Positions 33,036 through 43,959 of a stretch of DNA of 64,000 bases are shown here, one piece after another. Source of the stretch: Gymnopus androsaceus JB14 (Eukaryota > Basidiomycota > Agaricomycetes > Agaricales > Omphalotaceae); the NCBI GenBank assembly GCA_009733575.1, contig ML769428.1:186001-250000 (forward strand). The letters are read 5' to 3'. Under the pieces are notes generated by a model. The model ran no database searches. It had not been told where the DNA came from and was given only the letters and a program-made list of their open reading frames with translations. Positions within the stretch are counted from its first letter, which is position 1, and each line of letters begins with the position of its first letter. Both the position numbers and the translations under genes were made by a program.

Positions 33036-34736
33036 TACAATTGTATTCATCACCTTTTCTTTCATTCCCAATTTCCAACCATACCTAAAAGCCTAAGAAT
33101 ACCATGTCGCTATAGCCCTGAATGTGTCAGAATAATAGCCCAAATTCAAATCGAGAATCGCGAACTGGTTCACGGAATCTCCAAAGTGGTAGACGCACTG
33201 AGGTCCCTGCTGGATAAAGTGCAGGTCCACTAGAGATTCCCACTGTGGGCAAAACTGAACCCCGGGGGAGACTTTATCGGACAACTGTCATCCCCGTAAT
33301 CGCTCCCGTAACCCAACTACTGACCCTGGTGATATGCTTGATATGCATCTCGGTGGTCGGTGTGTACTACAAGCGTGTGCGGTGGCTGGGTGTGTTATGT
33401 AAGCTGTACATGGGTTGCCGTGTCCAATCAGACCGCGACTTGTGGACACCGATTGGATGCTTGCTGGAAAGATGGATGCCGCTGATAGTACGGAGCAGAT
33501 GTACTCGGTGGGTCAAGTTGTGCTTGTAACTGCATTTGTAGTATCAAAAAAAAATCGAACCGTCCTCGATAGACCGGTCAAAGCAAGACTTACGGGTCTA
33601 GACTGTTGCCGTTGTGCTCCGTTGTGGGACCGAAGGCCCTCAAATTCAAATTGGCACCACGATGACGTTCCTCGGCGCCCGTTTGCTCTTTTGCCAATAA
33701 GTTTCGTTCAACTCTTCAACTCTTCGTCTTGTATTCAGCAAAGAGCGCTGAGCTTTCGAGATACTTGCCCTGTGTTTATCTTGTGGTGGCTCAAGGCACG
33801 TCATTCAGGTCCAAAATATCGGCAGCAAATTGCAAATCTAAGCTGTTTCGATTCTGAGTCCTTGGTCGTTCCTGGCTTGTTATCAAAATTGATGCAGTAC
33901 CTGTCGATTATCCTCGTGGATACCTTTTTAAAGGTTGTTTGCAAGTACCTGTCGACGATTTACCCTCGTCTATAGTCTTTATGTTTTAGCGTCTGAAACC
34001 CTCGCAGCGCACGTGAAACCGTCATGAGTGAGCTGTTGAGCAGGTGAGCGCGCGCGGCAAAGACATTCGAAAGAACCCTCATCCATTCTTGCATTCCAGA
34101 CTTCAAGACTTTTGAAGATCGGAATGTTCGTCGCCCTCGTCTTACATGACAAGGAGAATTGTGACAAGTCCGACGGTTCCCGCAAGACTTGGCAATTGCG
34201 GAGTCAGAGAGAGTTTAAGGAACGATTCGAGCGTTTTACCAAATCGGAATTTAGGTGGAAGCACATCTTGAAAGAGCGGTGGTATCATTGGTATTGCATG
34301 GTATTATCCAGGAGTTATCTGCGCACATATTAAGTGGCGCACAATATAGGAGGTTAATATCTCTGTGTATCCACAAGGCATGGCCGACTCATCCATGGAT
34401 AAGATAGACATCCTTAATGCTGCCATCGGAAGGTGTGAGCGCCGTATCGGGGGCAAGTCGTTCAAGCTTCCGAGGAAAGAAAGGACTGTAAAACGGTTGG
34501 TTATGCAGTGTGCAGTGTGCACTGTCGGGGCACTGCAGAAAAAAAGAATCAAGCCACGCGCCCGGAATGGAGCCGATGGGCGGCAGGAACGGAGAAATTG
34601 AGCCGAATTTCGAATGACAGTTACCCAATCGAAGACAGTTTGAAAGTTTTGATTCATTCTTTGTCTCGGTTTTTACCATCACGCTCCTTTACTTTTCCTT
34701 TATTACATTCAGTCCTATCCACCATCCACTCGCTAT
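33036..34736. other. intergenic, no gene supported
   Basis: The longest open stretch, 33415-33975, has no signal peptide, domain or conserved motif and has cysteine/tryptophan scatter typical of noncoding reading. Nothing else is supported. Confidence 0.35.
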
Positions 34737-35620
34737 ATGTCTATCCCTCGCATGAATAGTCGCACCCCTCTCAGGGAAACTGCTTCTCTGTCCCTCGAGA
34801 AGGCACCTACGCTTCTACCACCACCTTTGTCCTTTATGGCTGTAAAAAATGCCAGAAAGACTCGCAACCGCACATCGCTACTGGTCTTTCTCTCACTAGT
34901 CTTTTTATCCTCCTACATTTTCTTTATTCAAAGACCAGCGCTCTCTGCTCATCACCGAAGCGCCACTGTGGCTTCGAGTCCGCTCGCCGAAGCACTCGAT
35001 GCGATGCGAAGTACCCATTTGGCCTCGGACCAGCATCGAAAGGTCTTTTCCAGCAATCCTCAGGTGCAGCTGACTCCAGAGCAAGAGCTCGCTGCGGTCT
35101 CGAGCTTCCTCGCCAGCCTTTCAGCAAACGTTATCCCTCCTTCAGTCGACCCTTTGCGTCCAATCGACCCGCAACTCGTGCTTGAATTCGACACTCGAAG
35201 CAGTCGCGCCGGCGAAGAAGTCCAGGCCATGGTTGAGGATGTCTGGTCGAGAAATCCTGTAATGCTTTACTCAAAGGTATATTATCATTCCTTCCTTCTT
35301 TCTTTCTCGTCATTGATTGTAACCAACAACATTAGCTTTACTCCCCTATATCTCGAGAAATTAAGTCCACTCTTTTTTCCATGAATCTGCATCCGGCACC
35401 TACCATATTCGACGTTGACGTTCGTGATGATGTCGATGTACTCAAGCCTCTCCTCATGCGTCTAACATCATCTTCGGACCTCCCTATCCTCCTCGTAGGC
35501 GGTAAACCCGTTGGGTCGATAACGGACATTCGGGACATGATGGAGAGCGGAGAGCTGCAAAGGAAGATTCGCGAAGCTGGTGCGGTTTCTGTTGAAAAGA
35601 AGAAGAAGAATAAGAAGTAG
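34737..35620 (+). CDS. membrane-anchored glutaredoxin-like protein with Ser in the active site
   Basis: Exons 34737-35276 and 35336-35620 give 274 residues. There is an N-terminal signal anchor (LLVFLSLVFLSSYIFFIQRP) after a short basic cytosolic tail, then a Ser/Pro-rich stem, then a glutaredoxin domain as in yeast Grx6/Grx7 of the early secretory pathway. The domain reads NPVMLYSKLYSPISREIKST, followed by FDVDVRDD, LPILLVGGKPVGS and a final helix, and ends in a basic KKKKNKK. The position of the usual CPYC/CSYS motif reads SPIS, so the nucleophilic cysteine is replaced by serine. The TVP-like cis-proline loop (LPILLVGGKPVGS) that binds glutathione is kept. A second ATG at 34752 could also be used. 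Confidence 0.75.
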
Positions 35621-36819
35621 TACCACAATGGGTTTACGTTTCTTTCTTTCTTTCTTGGGATTTTTAGACGCCGCATTCGCCAAGCTTGGTACAATTCTCT
35701 CCTCTCTCTCTCCATTATGCCATCCACACGCTCTTTACGACTAGAACTAATTTACCTACCTACCTACACCGACCTGACCACGAGTCGCGACCGTCCGTCA
35801 TCCGTCCATCGCTATCCATCCCATTCAAGGGTGTACATCTTCCATCCATACAGTAGAGTACAGTATGGCGTCTCTTCCGCTTCGATGTACAGTATAGGAC
35901 TTGCCTTTACTTGCACACTTTCTTTATTATTTTTTCTTTCACCATGTATATACCTACTTTGGGTACCTACCTATCTACATATTACTTATAGATGCGCATT
36001 CGACCGCATACTGTATCTATCTATCTATTATATACATCGTTAAATCGTTTTCCGTTACTCGGGACGCAACGCACCGATGATCCTAGCGGGCAGCTTCGCG
36101 CGGAGAAGTAAGCGGCTTCTGGTCCCAGCAGACACGCGTCCTTGTAGGTTAAACTCATCCTCATCCTCACCATGCCTGCTCCACTCTCATATTGACTCGC
36201 TTCTCGCATGGAGTCGCTCGAGCATTCGAGACTCTTGGACTGGACAGCCCGCCGTGAAGCTAACCTTGAGAGCTGACGACGTTGAGCGAATTGAGTCAGA
36301 TATGGTCGACCTGCTTTGAAGTCGTGGCTCGGACATGCGGGCCTCGGATATTGGCACTATCAGTCAGTCAGTCAGCTAGCCAGTGGAACCTTGGTTTCGC
36401 TTCGGAGTCGAAGATAGATTATTGGAGCAGTGAGTACCATTCGTGGATTCGGATTTGATACGGAATTACTCCGAGTCACTACAGGCCTTCTCCGCTCACG
36501 CGAAGGCAGTAATATTACTTGCCTCAACTTGAACAATGCTAAATGTCAAGATATGGAGCATCCGGACATAGAGGGGTTTATGGGGGGTTTATGAGGCGTC
36601 TAAATTCCCAATACTGCTATATTGTACCCAGAGCGTGCTGCGCACCGTTCTTCTGAATCTGTGGTTGGTCACAAGGCCGCCCCGAAATGATAACTTGGAT
36701 AAAAATGCACCGCCATGTTCCCGCCTGATGATCGTTGACAACCTCCCTCATCATATTTCGATGATCTTATGAAGGAATTACATTTGGGCCCTCTGAATTT
36801 TAAAATTTAAACTTCTTTT
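35621..36819. other. 3' flank and intergenic DNA, no gene supported
   Basis: It has pyrimidine-rich tracts and short tandem words (CTACCTACCTAC, TATCTATCTATC, CAGTCAGTCAGTCAG). An open stretch at 36077-36319 shows no family features. Confidence 0.35.
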
Positions 36820-37100
36820 TCAATGGAGCTTTGGAAAGAATGGTTTCAATGTAGACTGAATGCTTTTACTTCACAATAAGAGTGAAAGTAACTGTTTCGA
36901 AGGACCTTTCAGCTGGTCCCTGAAAGACAATACTTCAATTCTTGGGCCGGGCCGGGCCGCCCCCAAACCGGACAGCGAAAGGCAATCTTTCAGTGGAAAA
37001 TTGAATTGTTCTTTGAAAGGTTTATGTTCACTCTTATTGTGAAAGCAGGGCTTTCAAGTCCACATTGAAATTATTGTTTCCAGAATCCAATTGAAAACTT
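36820..37100. repeat. imperfect inverted repeat, MITE-like
   Basis: Left arm about 36820-36905 and right arm about 37005-37100 pair over most of their length. The best core is CACAATAAGAGTGAA (36872-36886) against its perfect complement at 37027-37041, and TTTCAATGT words also match further out. The centre holds a GC-rich tract GGGCCGGGCCGGGCCG. No target duplication could be fixed. Confidence 0.6.
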
Positions 37101-37215
37101 TTCTTTTACACATCTGTATAAAATTCTAAATTCAGAAGGTTGGAATTTAATTTATTCATTAGTCTATCAAAATATTTATCTTCTATATTTTTCTAAAAAA
37201 AGTACATTTCACATA

Positions 37216-37459
37216 CAGTGACACGTGAATCAAATCCACACCCCCCGATTTGGAAGTCCTCACATCACTGCCTCAGAAACCTTGTGTCCGTGCAGAATTA
37301 TCTGATTTTCAAGGTTTTAAGAGCTCAAATTACCAAGTGAAGCCATTTAGAGTAAACTAGATATGTTATACAATATACAGCATACACAATTGTGGAGGAG
37401 AAGGGTTTAAGCGCCGAGTTTCCAAATCGGGGGGTGTGGATTTGATTTGCGCGTCACTG
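37216..37459. mobile_element. Tc1/mariner-type MITE (244 bp, TA duplication)
   Basis: About 40-bp terminal inverted repeats start CAGTGACRCG and contain AATCAAATCCACACCCCCCG in both arms, with only a few mismatches. The element is flanked by TA at 37214-37215 and 37460-37461. CAGTGAC ends plus a TA duplication are characteristic of fungal Tc1/mariner elements. The interior is too short for a transposase. Confidence 0.85.
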
Positions 37460-37461
37460 TA

Positions 37462-38155
37462 GTTATTGAAATAATTTATTTCCCAATATGCTTCAGCCAG
37501 GCTGAAGCATAATTATTGGTGGTGTGAGTCCAGCATTGCCAAATGTGCTTGGTCAGGGGTTAGGGGTCGGGGTTAAGGTTCGGGGTTGCCGTTTGAAATA
37601 AGTGCAAACGAGGCTTTACAGTGCCTGCCGATGACTTCCCGGCCTGAAGTTTGCGCGCCAAATACAGTACTAGTAGTAATAGTAATTGATGGTATTTACA
37701 ATGGTAGTAATTTGTATACCGAAGTAAAACTTACAATTGTAATCATCATTGTTGTTTACAAGATCTGTGTCTGGGACTCATAATGTGGGAGGAAACAACT
37801 CAACTGGTAAAAATTTAGAATGTATAGTACATACAATGGTGTATAAGGCAAAATGATTAATCAAATGAGGTTCAGGTATGTTCAGTGAATATTGGGATGG
37901 ACACAGAACCTGTTAAATCCAACATAATCATCTTGAGACTCACAGAAGCATTTTAACTTTTTTAATAGAAGTGACAGGAAAAGGAAATGGGAAAAAATCC
38001 TCCAGACTGAGAGATCTAGTTGATGTTTCTTGCAACTAGGAACTTTGAAGGGGTTGTTACTTGAAAAGAAGACTATCAAACAGAGTTTATAGAGAAAATA
38101 CTTCAAAATAGTGATTAAAGTACTTACAAGGGGGAGTAAACAGCTCTTGGAATGG
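37462..38155. other. AT-rich 3' flank of the receptor, no gene supported
   Basis: A short G-rich stretch (GGGGTTAGGGGTCGGGGTTA) near 37555 is notable only as low complexity. No gene is supported. Confidence 0.35.
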
Positions 38156-41100
38156 TCATTCCTCAATGCAATGAAACCATTCTGCACCATATACACAATT
38201 TTTAAAGGATAACTTAGTGTATCCTAACTGAGATATAATACATAAATTCCGAGGCCTCCATAGTAGTTTGCGGAACTGAGGAGGAATCCAAATTATCCCA
38301 TAGGGACAATTCGGAAGGGTAATCCATCCATCACTTGACAGATTCCAGTTATTGTGTGCTAAATAGGACAGGTGAGGAACCAATCATGAACAGAAAAATA
38401 GGAACATTACCTTCTAAAAATTCAATATGATCTGTGAGGGTGTTATTAATTGGAAGATCAATAGCGGCATCCCAGATCCTGCTGGTGTCATCATGAGAGC
38501 CAGATACAATCCTGGTTCCATCATGTGAAAAGGCTACTGAATGGACCCTATCATCATGACCTTGCAGAGGATGATCACCCATTTGAGCACCAGTGGTGGC
38601 ATCCCAGATCCTGACTGTTTTGTCTTGAGAGCCAGACACAATCCTGGTTCCATCATGTGAAAAGGCTACTGAATTGACCCAATTATCATGACCTTGCAGG
38701 GGATCACCCATTTGAGCACCAGTAGTGGCATCCCAGATCCTGACTGTTTTGTCTCCAGAGCCAGACACAATCCTGGTTCCATCATGTGAAAAGGCTACTG
38801 AATTGACCCAATTATCATGACCTTGCAGAGGATCACCCATTTGAGCACCAGTAGTGGCATCCCAGATCCTGACTGTTTTGTCATCAGAGCCAGACACAAT
38901 CCTGGTTCCATCATGTGAAAAGGCTACTGAACGGACCCAATCATCATGACCTTGCAGAGGATCACCTACTTGAGCACCAGTAGTGGCATCCCAGATCCTG
39001 ACTGTTTTGTCTCCAGAGCCAGACACAATCCTGGTTCCATCATGTGAAAAGGCTACTGAAAGGACCATATCATCATGACCTTGCAGAGGATCACCCATTT
39101 GAGCACCAGTAGTGGCATCCCAGATCCTGACTGTTTTGTCATCAGAGCCAGACACAATCCTGGTTCCATCATGTGAAAAGGCTACTGAACGGACCATATC
39201 ATCATGACCTTGCAGAGGATCACCTACTTGAGCACCAGTAGTGGCATCCCAGATCCTGACTGTTTTGTCTCCAGAGCCAGACACAATCCTGGTTCCATCA
39301 TGTGAAAAGGCTACTGAACGGACCCAATCATCATGACCTTGCAGAGGATCACCTACTTGAGCACCAGTAGTGGCATCCCAGATCCTGACTGTTTTGTCTC
39401 CAGAGCCAGACACAATCCTGGTTCCATCATGTGAAAAGGCTACTGAATTGACCCAATCATCATGACCTTGCAGAGGATCACCTACTTGAGCACCAGTAGT
39501 GGCATCCCAGATCCTGACTGTTTTGTCATCAGAGCCAGACACAATCCTGGTTCCATCATGTGAAAAGGCTACTGAATTGACCCCATCATCATGACCTTGC
39601 AGAGGATCACCTACTTGAGCACCAGTAGTGGCATCCCAGATCCTGACTGTTTTGTCATCAGAGCCAGACACAATCCTGGTTCCATCATGTGAAAAGGCTA
39701 CTGAACGGACCCAATCATCATCATGACCTTGCAGAGGATCACCTACTTGAGCACCAGTAGTGGCATCCCAGATCCTGACTGTTTTGTCTCCAGAGCCAGA
39801 CACAATCCTGGTTCCATCATGTGAAAAGGCTACTGAATTGACCCAATTATCATGACCTTGCAGAGGATCACCCATTTGAGCACCAGTAGTGGCATCCCAG
39901 ATCCTGACTGTTTTGTCATCAGAGCCAGACACAATCCTGGTTCCATCATGTGAAAAGGCTACTGAACGGACCCAATCATCATGACCTTGCAGAGGATCAC
40001 CTACTTGAGCACCAGTAGTGGCATCCCAGATCCTGACTGTTTTGTCTCTAGAGCCAGACACAATCCTGGTTCCATCATGTGAAAAGGCTACTGAATGGAC
40101 CCAATGATCATGACCTTGCAGAGGATCACCTACTTGAGCACCAGTAGTGGCATCCCAGATCCTGACTGTTTTGTCTCTAGAGCCAGACACAATCCTGGTT
40201 CCATCATGTGAAAAGGCTACTGAATTGACCATATCATCATGACCTTGCAGAGGATCACCCATTTGAGCACCAGTAGTGGCATCCCAGATCCTGACTGTTT
40301 TGTCTCCAGAGCCAGACACAATCCTGGTTCCATTATGTGAAAACGCTACTGAATGGACACCTTTATCATGACCCTTCAATATTACATCTGTCATCCGACT
40401 TTGTGCCTGAGCCTCAATCCAAGTCTTTTTTATGTGGGGCTTACATTCAAAACTACTTTGCCAAAAAGGAATTATACTTAGATACAAATGTGGTGTTCTT
40501 CCTTTAACTTCACCACTTGAAAACTGTACTAGTAAATTCAAGAGGTATTTCATTATCGTTATTACTCCAAATTTGGGATCAGCATTTGTTAGTTTCTGTA
40601 CAAACTTCAGTTATTTATTCACTCAATTATACTGCCAACTGAAACTAACCTTAAGAATGGTGTCTATACTTTCTCCACATTGTAGCAGTAGTTCCAGTAA
40701 ACTCATGGCTTCAATCCAATACACTCCCTTTTCCTTCAAGAACTCATACAATTCATCTAAAATTTCCTCCTGGATCTCACATTTAACAAAATGATAACTC
40801 CAAAACTGGCAAGCATATTCGAGTGTTTCTCCTATATTTTGCTCAATTTTTCCTTGCAAGTTAGACACCTCTTTATCTGGCATGAATGATGATGGAAGAT
40901 TACAGATATTGAATCTCAGTTGTTTCATCACCGCGAAACATCTCAAGGCCAATTTATGATGCCAGAAGGTGGAGCTAAAAGCCATGTCTTGAACTTCAGG
41001 TTTGAAGGTAGTAATGAAGTCCGGAAATGATGCATGAAATGTAAAAACACATTTATTCTGCTCTGAGATATAGCATACAGCTTGCAATCCCTGGATAAGG

Positions 41101-43168
41101 TGCTCTACAACATCCTCTTTGATGGTAAGAATTTCACCTATAGCTTTGCATGTCAATGGCTTTCCTGCAGAAATGATTGTGTAAACAATCATCCAATCTT
41201 CTTTAATCTCCTTTGGCATCCGCATTTTTTCTGGAATTGCATTCTTCATAATTTCTTTATAAAGCTGCTCCATATCCTCTGGATTGCGGTGCTTCATAAG
41301 TGAATTGGCTAATCTTTCCTGCTGTCTTGTAAGACCTCCACCACCTTTCACAAATTTTACAACAGTTGCTGCATAGATGAAGAGAGTCCCAGAAAGGCTT
41401 ACAAGCCTTTGCAACTGTCCCTCTGAAGAATATGTTTTATCCAGTTCATACTTGACATAAGTATATATATCCTCTTTCACAAGACTGTCTTCCACTTTAT
41501 GAAGAATGAATTCATGGATTTCAGAAATTGCTTCAGTTGGTAGAGCATTGGACTGCATAAGCTGCTGAATTGGATGCTCTGGACGGCTAGTCATGAAGAA
41601 CTTTAATCCTGGCAATTGTTCCTTCTGAATTGCAGATATGAGAGGTTTGAGGACTGATGAGACATTCTCACACTCATCCAGAGCATCTATAATAATGACT
41701 GGAGTATGTCCTCCCATTTTCCCAGACTTAGTAACTGCTTTCCATGGCTCAATCATGAGTTCTTTGACTACAACATCAGGCATCTTTGAAGGAATATCAG
41801 GATTTTTTTTCAATATATCCCTCAGTGACATGGCAAACGGTCTGGAGAACCTTGCTAACTGATATGCCAAAGTACGGATAATTGAACGGTGATCATTACA
41901 TTCTGGAATCTGGCGAGAGCAGAAGAAAGTTCCAGCAAGTAAATGTTTTGCCTCAAGTGCTTCGCACATAGACTTGGCAATTGTGGTTTTGCCTGTTCCA
42001 GCCATGCCACACATCCAATAGCCTAATGCAGTATCAGATATAGAAGTAGTTGCCCAATTCTCAATGTTTTCAAGGATTTCTTTCCTTGTGCCTGGGCAGC
42101 ATGACTTTCTGGCAAATTTAACATTTATGTCTGTATCATGATATGCCTCAGGTGAGTGTTTCAACCTTCCCAAAAAGAATTCCTGCTATAATATTAAACA
42201 ATTAATTTTATTAACTTTGTCAACCTCACCTGGCCAATTTCAGCAATATTTGTTGCAATAGCACTCAGAATCATCATCTACAAGTCAATTAATTTAATTC
42301 TTGCCAATTGTATAACAGTATACACTGATGTTACCTTGCATTGTTCATATGCATCTTTGATTTCATTTGAAAATATTTGAGTCATTTCAGCAATCTCTTG
42401 AGACTGAGCAAATTTTTCAAACAACCCAATTTTTTGTTGGTCTTTGACCTCTTGACTGATTCTATCCAAATCACTGCAGATTGGTTAGAAAATAACATCA
42501 TTCTATCAAGTATGGTTGATCTACTTTTTTAGATCTTGGATAACTTTGTGAGTTGCTTCAAAACCTGCTCGATCCAGGTACAGCTGCAGATAGGTAGTGC
42601 GGGAAGTCAAATCTTTGGCCAAGCTCTCAAGTTTCTCTGTATTGCCAGAAACATTCTGCATATATCATCAAGACATTGGTCAATATCCCAAAAATATAAA
42701 AAGTTATATCAAGACCTTATAAATCTCAATGCAGGCACATACTCCACCTACAGCAGCCTGCAGAGGTGGAAGTGGTGCTGACACCTCTTTCAACACTTTT
42801 AAAACCATATCAAGAGTACCCCCAATAATGGCTCCAATGCTTTGATGTTTTGGAGAGTATTTGGAGACTGCCTGAACCTGCAGTGGAGGGCCTGCATCCA
42901 GAGTAGGGCTTGGAACTGACCCCAGCTGGTTCCCATCTGCAATGCTTGTGGAGTCTGCTTGGACCTGAACTGGAGGGCCTGCATCTGGTGTGGTAGCTGG
43001 AGCTGGCCTATGCTGGTTCCCAGCTGCAATGCTCGGGAGATGATCCTGGGCCTGTGATGGAGGGCCACCATCTGGAGTAAAAGCTGGAGCTCCAATTTCG
43101 CTAGGCATTGTATCATGACTTTCATCTTGGTTACAGCAGAAGAGTTTGCGAACAATTCTTTGAGCCAT
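38156..43168 (-). CDS. NACHT-WD40 NOD-like receptor (STAND NTPase)
   Basis: Fungal STAND receptors sense self/non-self cues and trigger incompatibility or defence. From ATG 43168 (MAQRIVRKLFCCNQDE) come three proline-rich repeats and a helical N-terminal domain (VLKEVSAPLPPLQAAVGGVC). Small exons lead to the NACHT exon (about 42184-40650) with Walker A CGMAGTGKTTIAKS and Walker B PVIIIDALDEC, sensor TSRPEHPIQQ and an arm ending ESIDTILK. A 54-nt intron (40596-40649) joins TNADPKFGVITIMKY and a linker with TPHLYLSIIPFW. Fifteen WD40 repeats of 42-43 residues follow. A last exon (38156-38358) gives WNLSSDGWITLPNCPYG and ends in WFHCIEE, the usual agaric NWD tail. The frame is open throughout, about 1,500 residues. 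AT-rich codon use differs from housekeeping neighbours. Confidence 0.92.
38455..40372 (-). repeat. 15 tandem WD40 repeats, 126-bp units
   Basis: Each unit encodes GHDxxVxSVAFSHDGTRIVS, then GSxDKTVRIWDATTGAQxGDPLQ. Variable positions are few: residues 3, 4 and 6 after GH (D/N/H/K; W/M/G/H/R; N/R/H/L), the residue after GSGS-type turns (G/D/R/Q/H) and M/V after GAQ. One unit has an extra Asp (GHDDDWV) and one an extra His (GDHPLQ). The first unit (HNG) and the last (HDDTSRIWDAAIDLPINN) are more diverged. Elsewhere the DNA is nearly identical, which indicates continuing homogenisation. Confidence 0.95.
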
Positions 43169-43930
43169 CAGTAATTTTGAGGGTGAAAAGAACAACTTTC
43201 AGTGTGGCACTCATCTTATATAGTGCTTGATATAAAGTTCAGTCATCCGAGAAGCATGCGGTGACATGGGAACACCGAGCAGAGACAATTGGCAGAGACA
43301 ATTGAAATTCGTCATATGACATGCCTTTCTACCACCATCACCAATCGGAAACATCATCGACAGATACATGGCGCGATCCCGGGATCGATGTCAGATTGCA
43401 CACTGCCGCTGTCAAGGCAATTACTATGAAGTGCAATAAAAATGTCGGTATCGTAAAACTTTGTAAATGTAAACCAATGGGCTTCATTTTTTCGAGCATA
43501 TGCTGTACATACCTTGAAGTCTGTGATTCCTGAATTCGACGATTTTAGGTGAGCGTTCAGTGTGCCAGCGTTGAGCCGGGAAGGGGTTAAAATTTGGCGG
43601 GCAATGCAATCGCGTTTTGGCAGGCATCGGCAATTCCCAAGCAATTCCGGAAGTTGCACTTCCGCCTCTCTTTTCTTGCTCAAGAATGTTCCACATAAAA
43701 AGCTCAAAACAGCAAGGTTTTCGAACTTCGCAAAAATCCTGAATATTTTCTTGTCGTTACTTTACCAAAACAAATACTAAAACCCTTACAATGATTCTAC
43801 AAGAGTCTATATTAAATATTTGAGCAAGAACGGACTCAAACTGCGTTCAGACGAAAGAGATTTGTCGTCGAATTGCACTTCCAGTACCGATTGCATTACT
43901 AGTAGTTCATTAATAGTACCTTGCCTCCGC
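43169..43930. other. receptor promoter side, no gene supported
   Basis: 5' flank of the NACHT-WD40 gene. A duplicated GGCAGAGACAATT/GCAGAGACAATT word lies near 43280-43305. No coding evidence is seen. Confidence 0.4.
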
Positions 43931-43959
43931 ATCAGAAGATGCAATCCTCATCTAGAATT

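Noticed and set aside
33415..33975. 186-codon plus-strand ORF
   Set aside because: It has no domain, no signal peptide and no conserved motif; composition looks noncoding and the neighbourhood is repeat-rich.
38455..40372. Regularly spaced repeats resembling a CRISPR array
   Set aside because: Units are 126 bp, coding, and contiguous WD40 repeats in a eukaryotic gene; there are no unique spacers.
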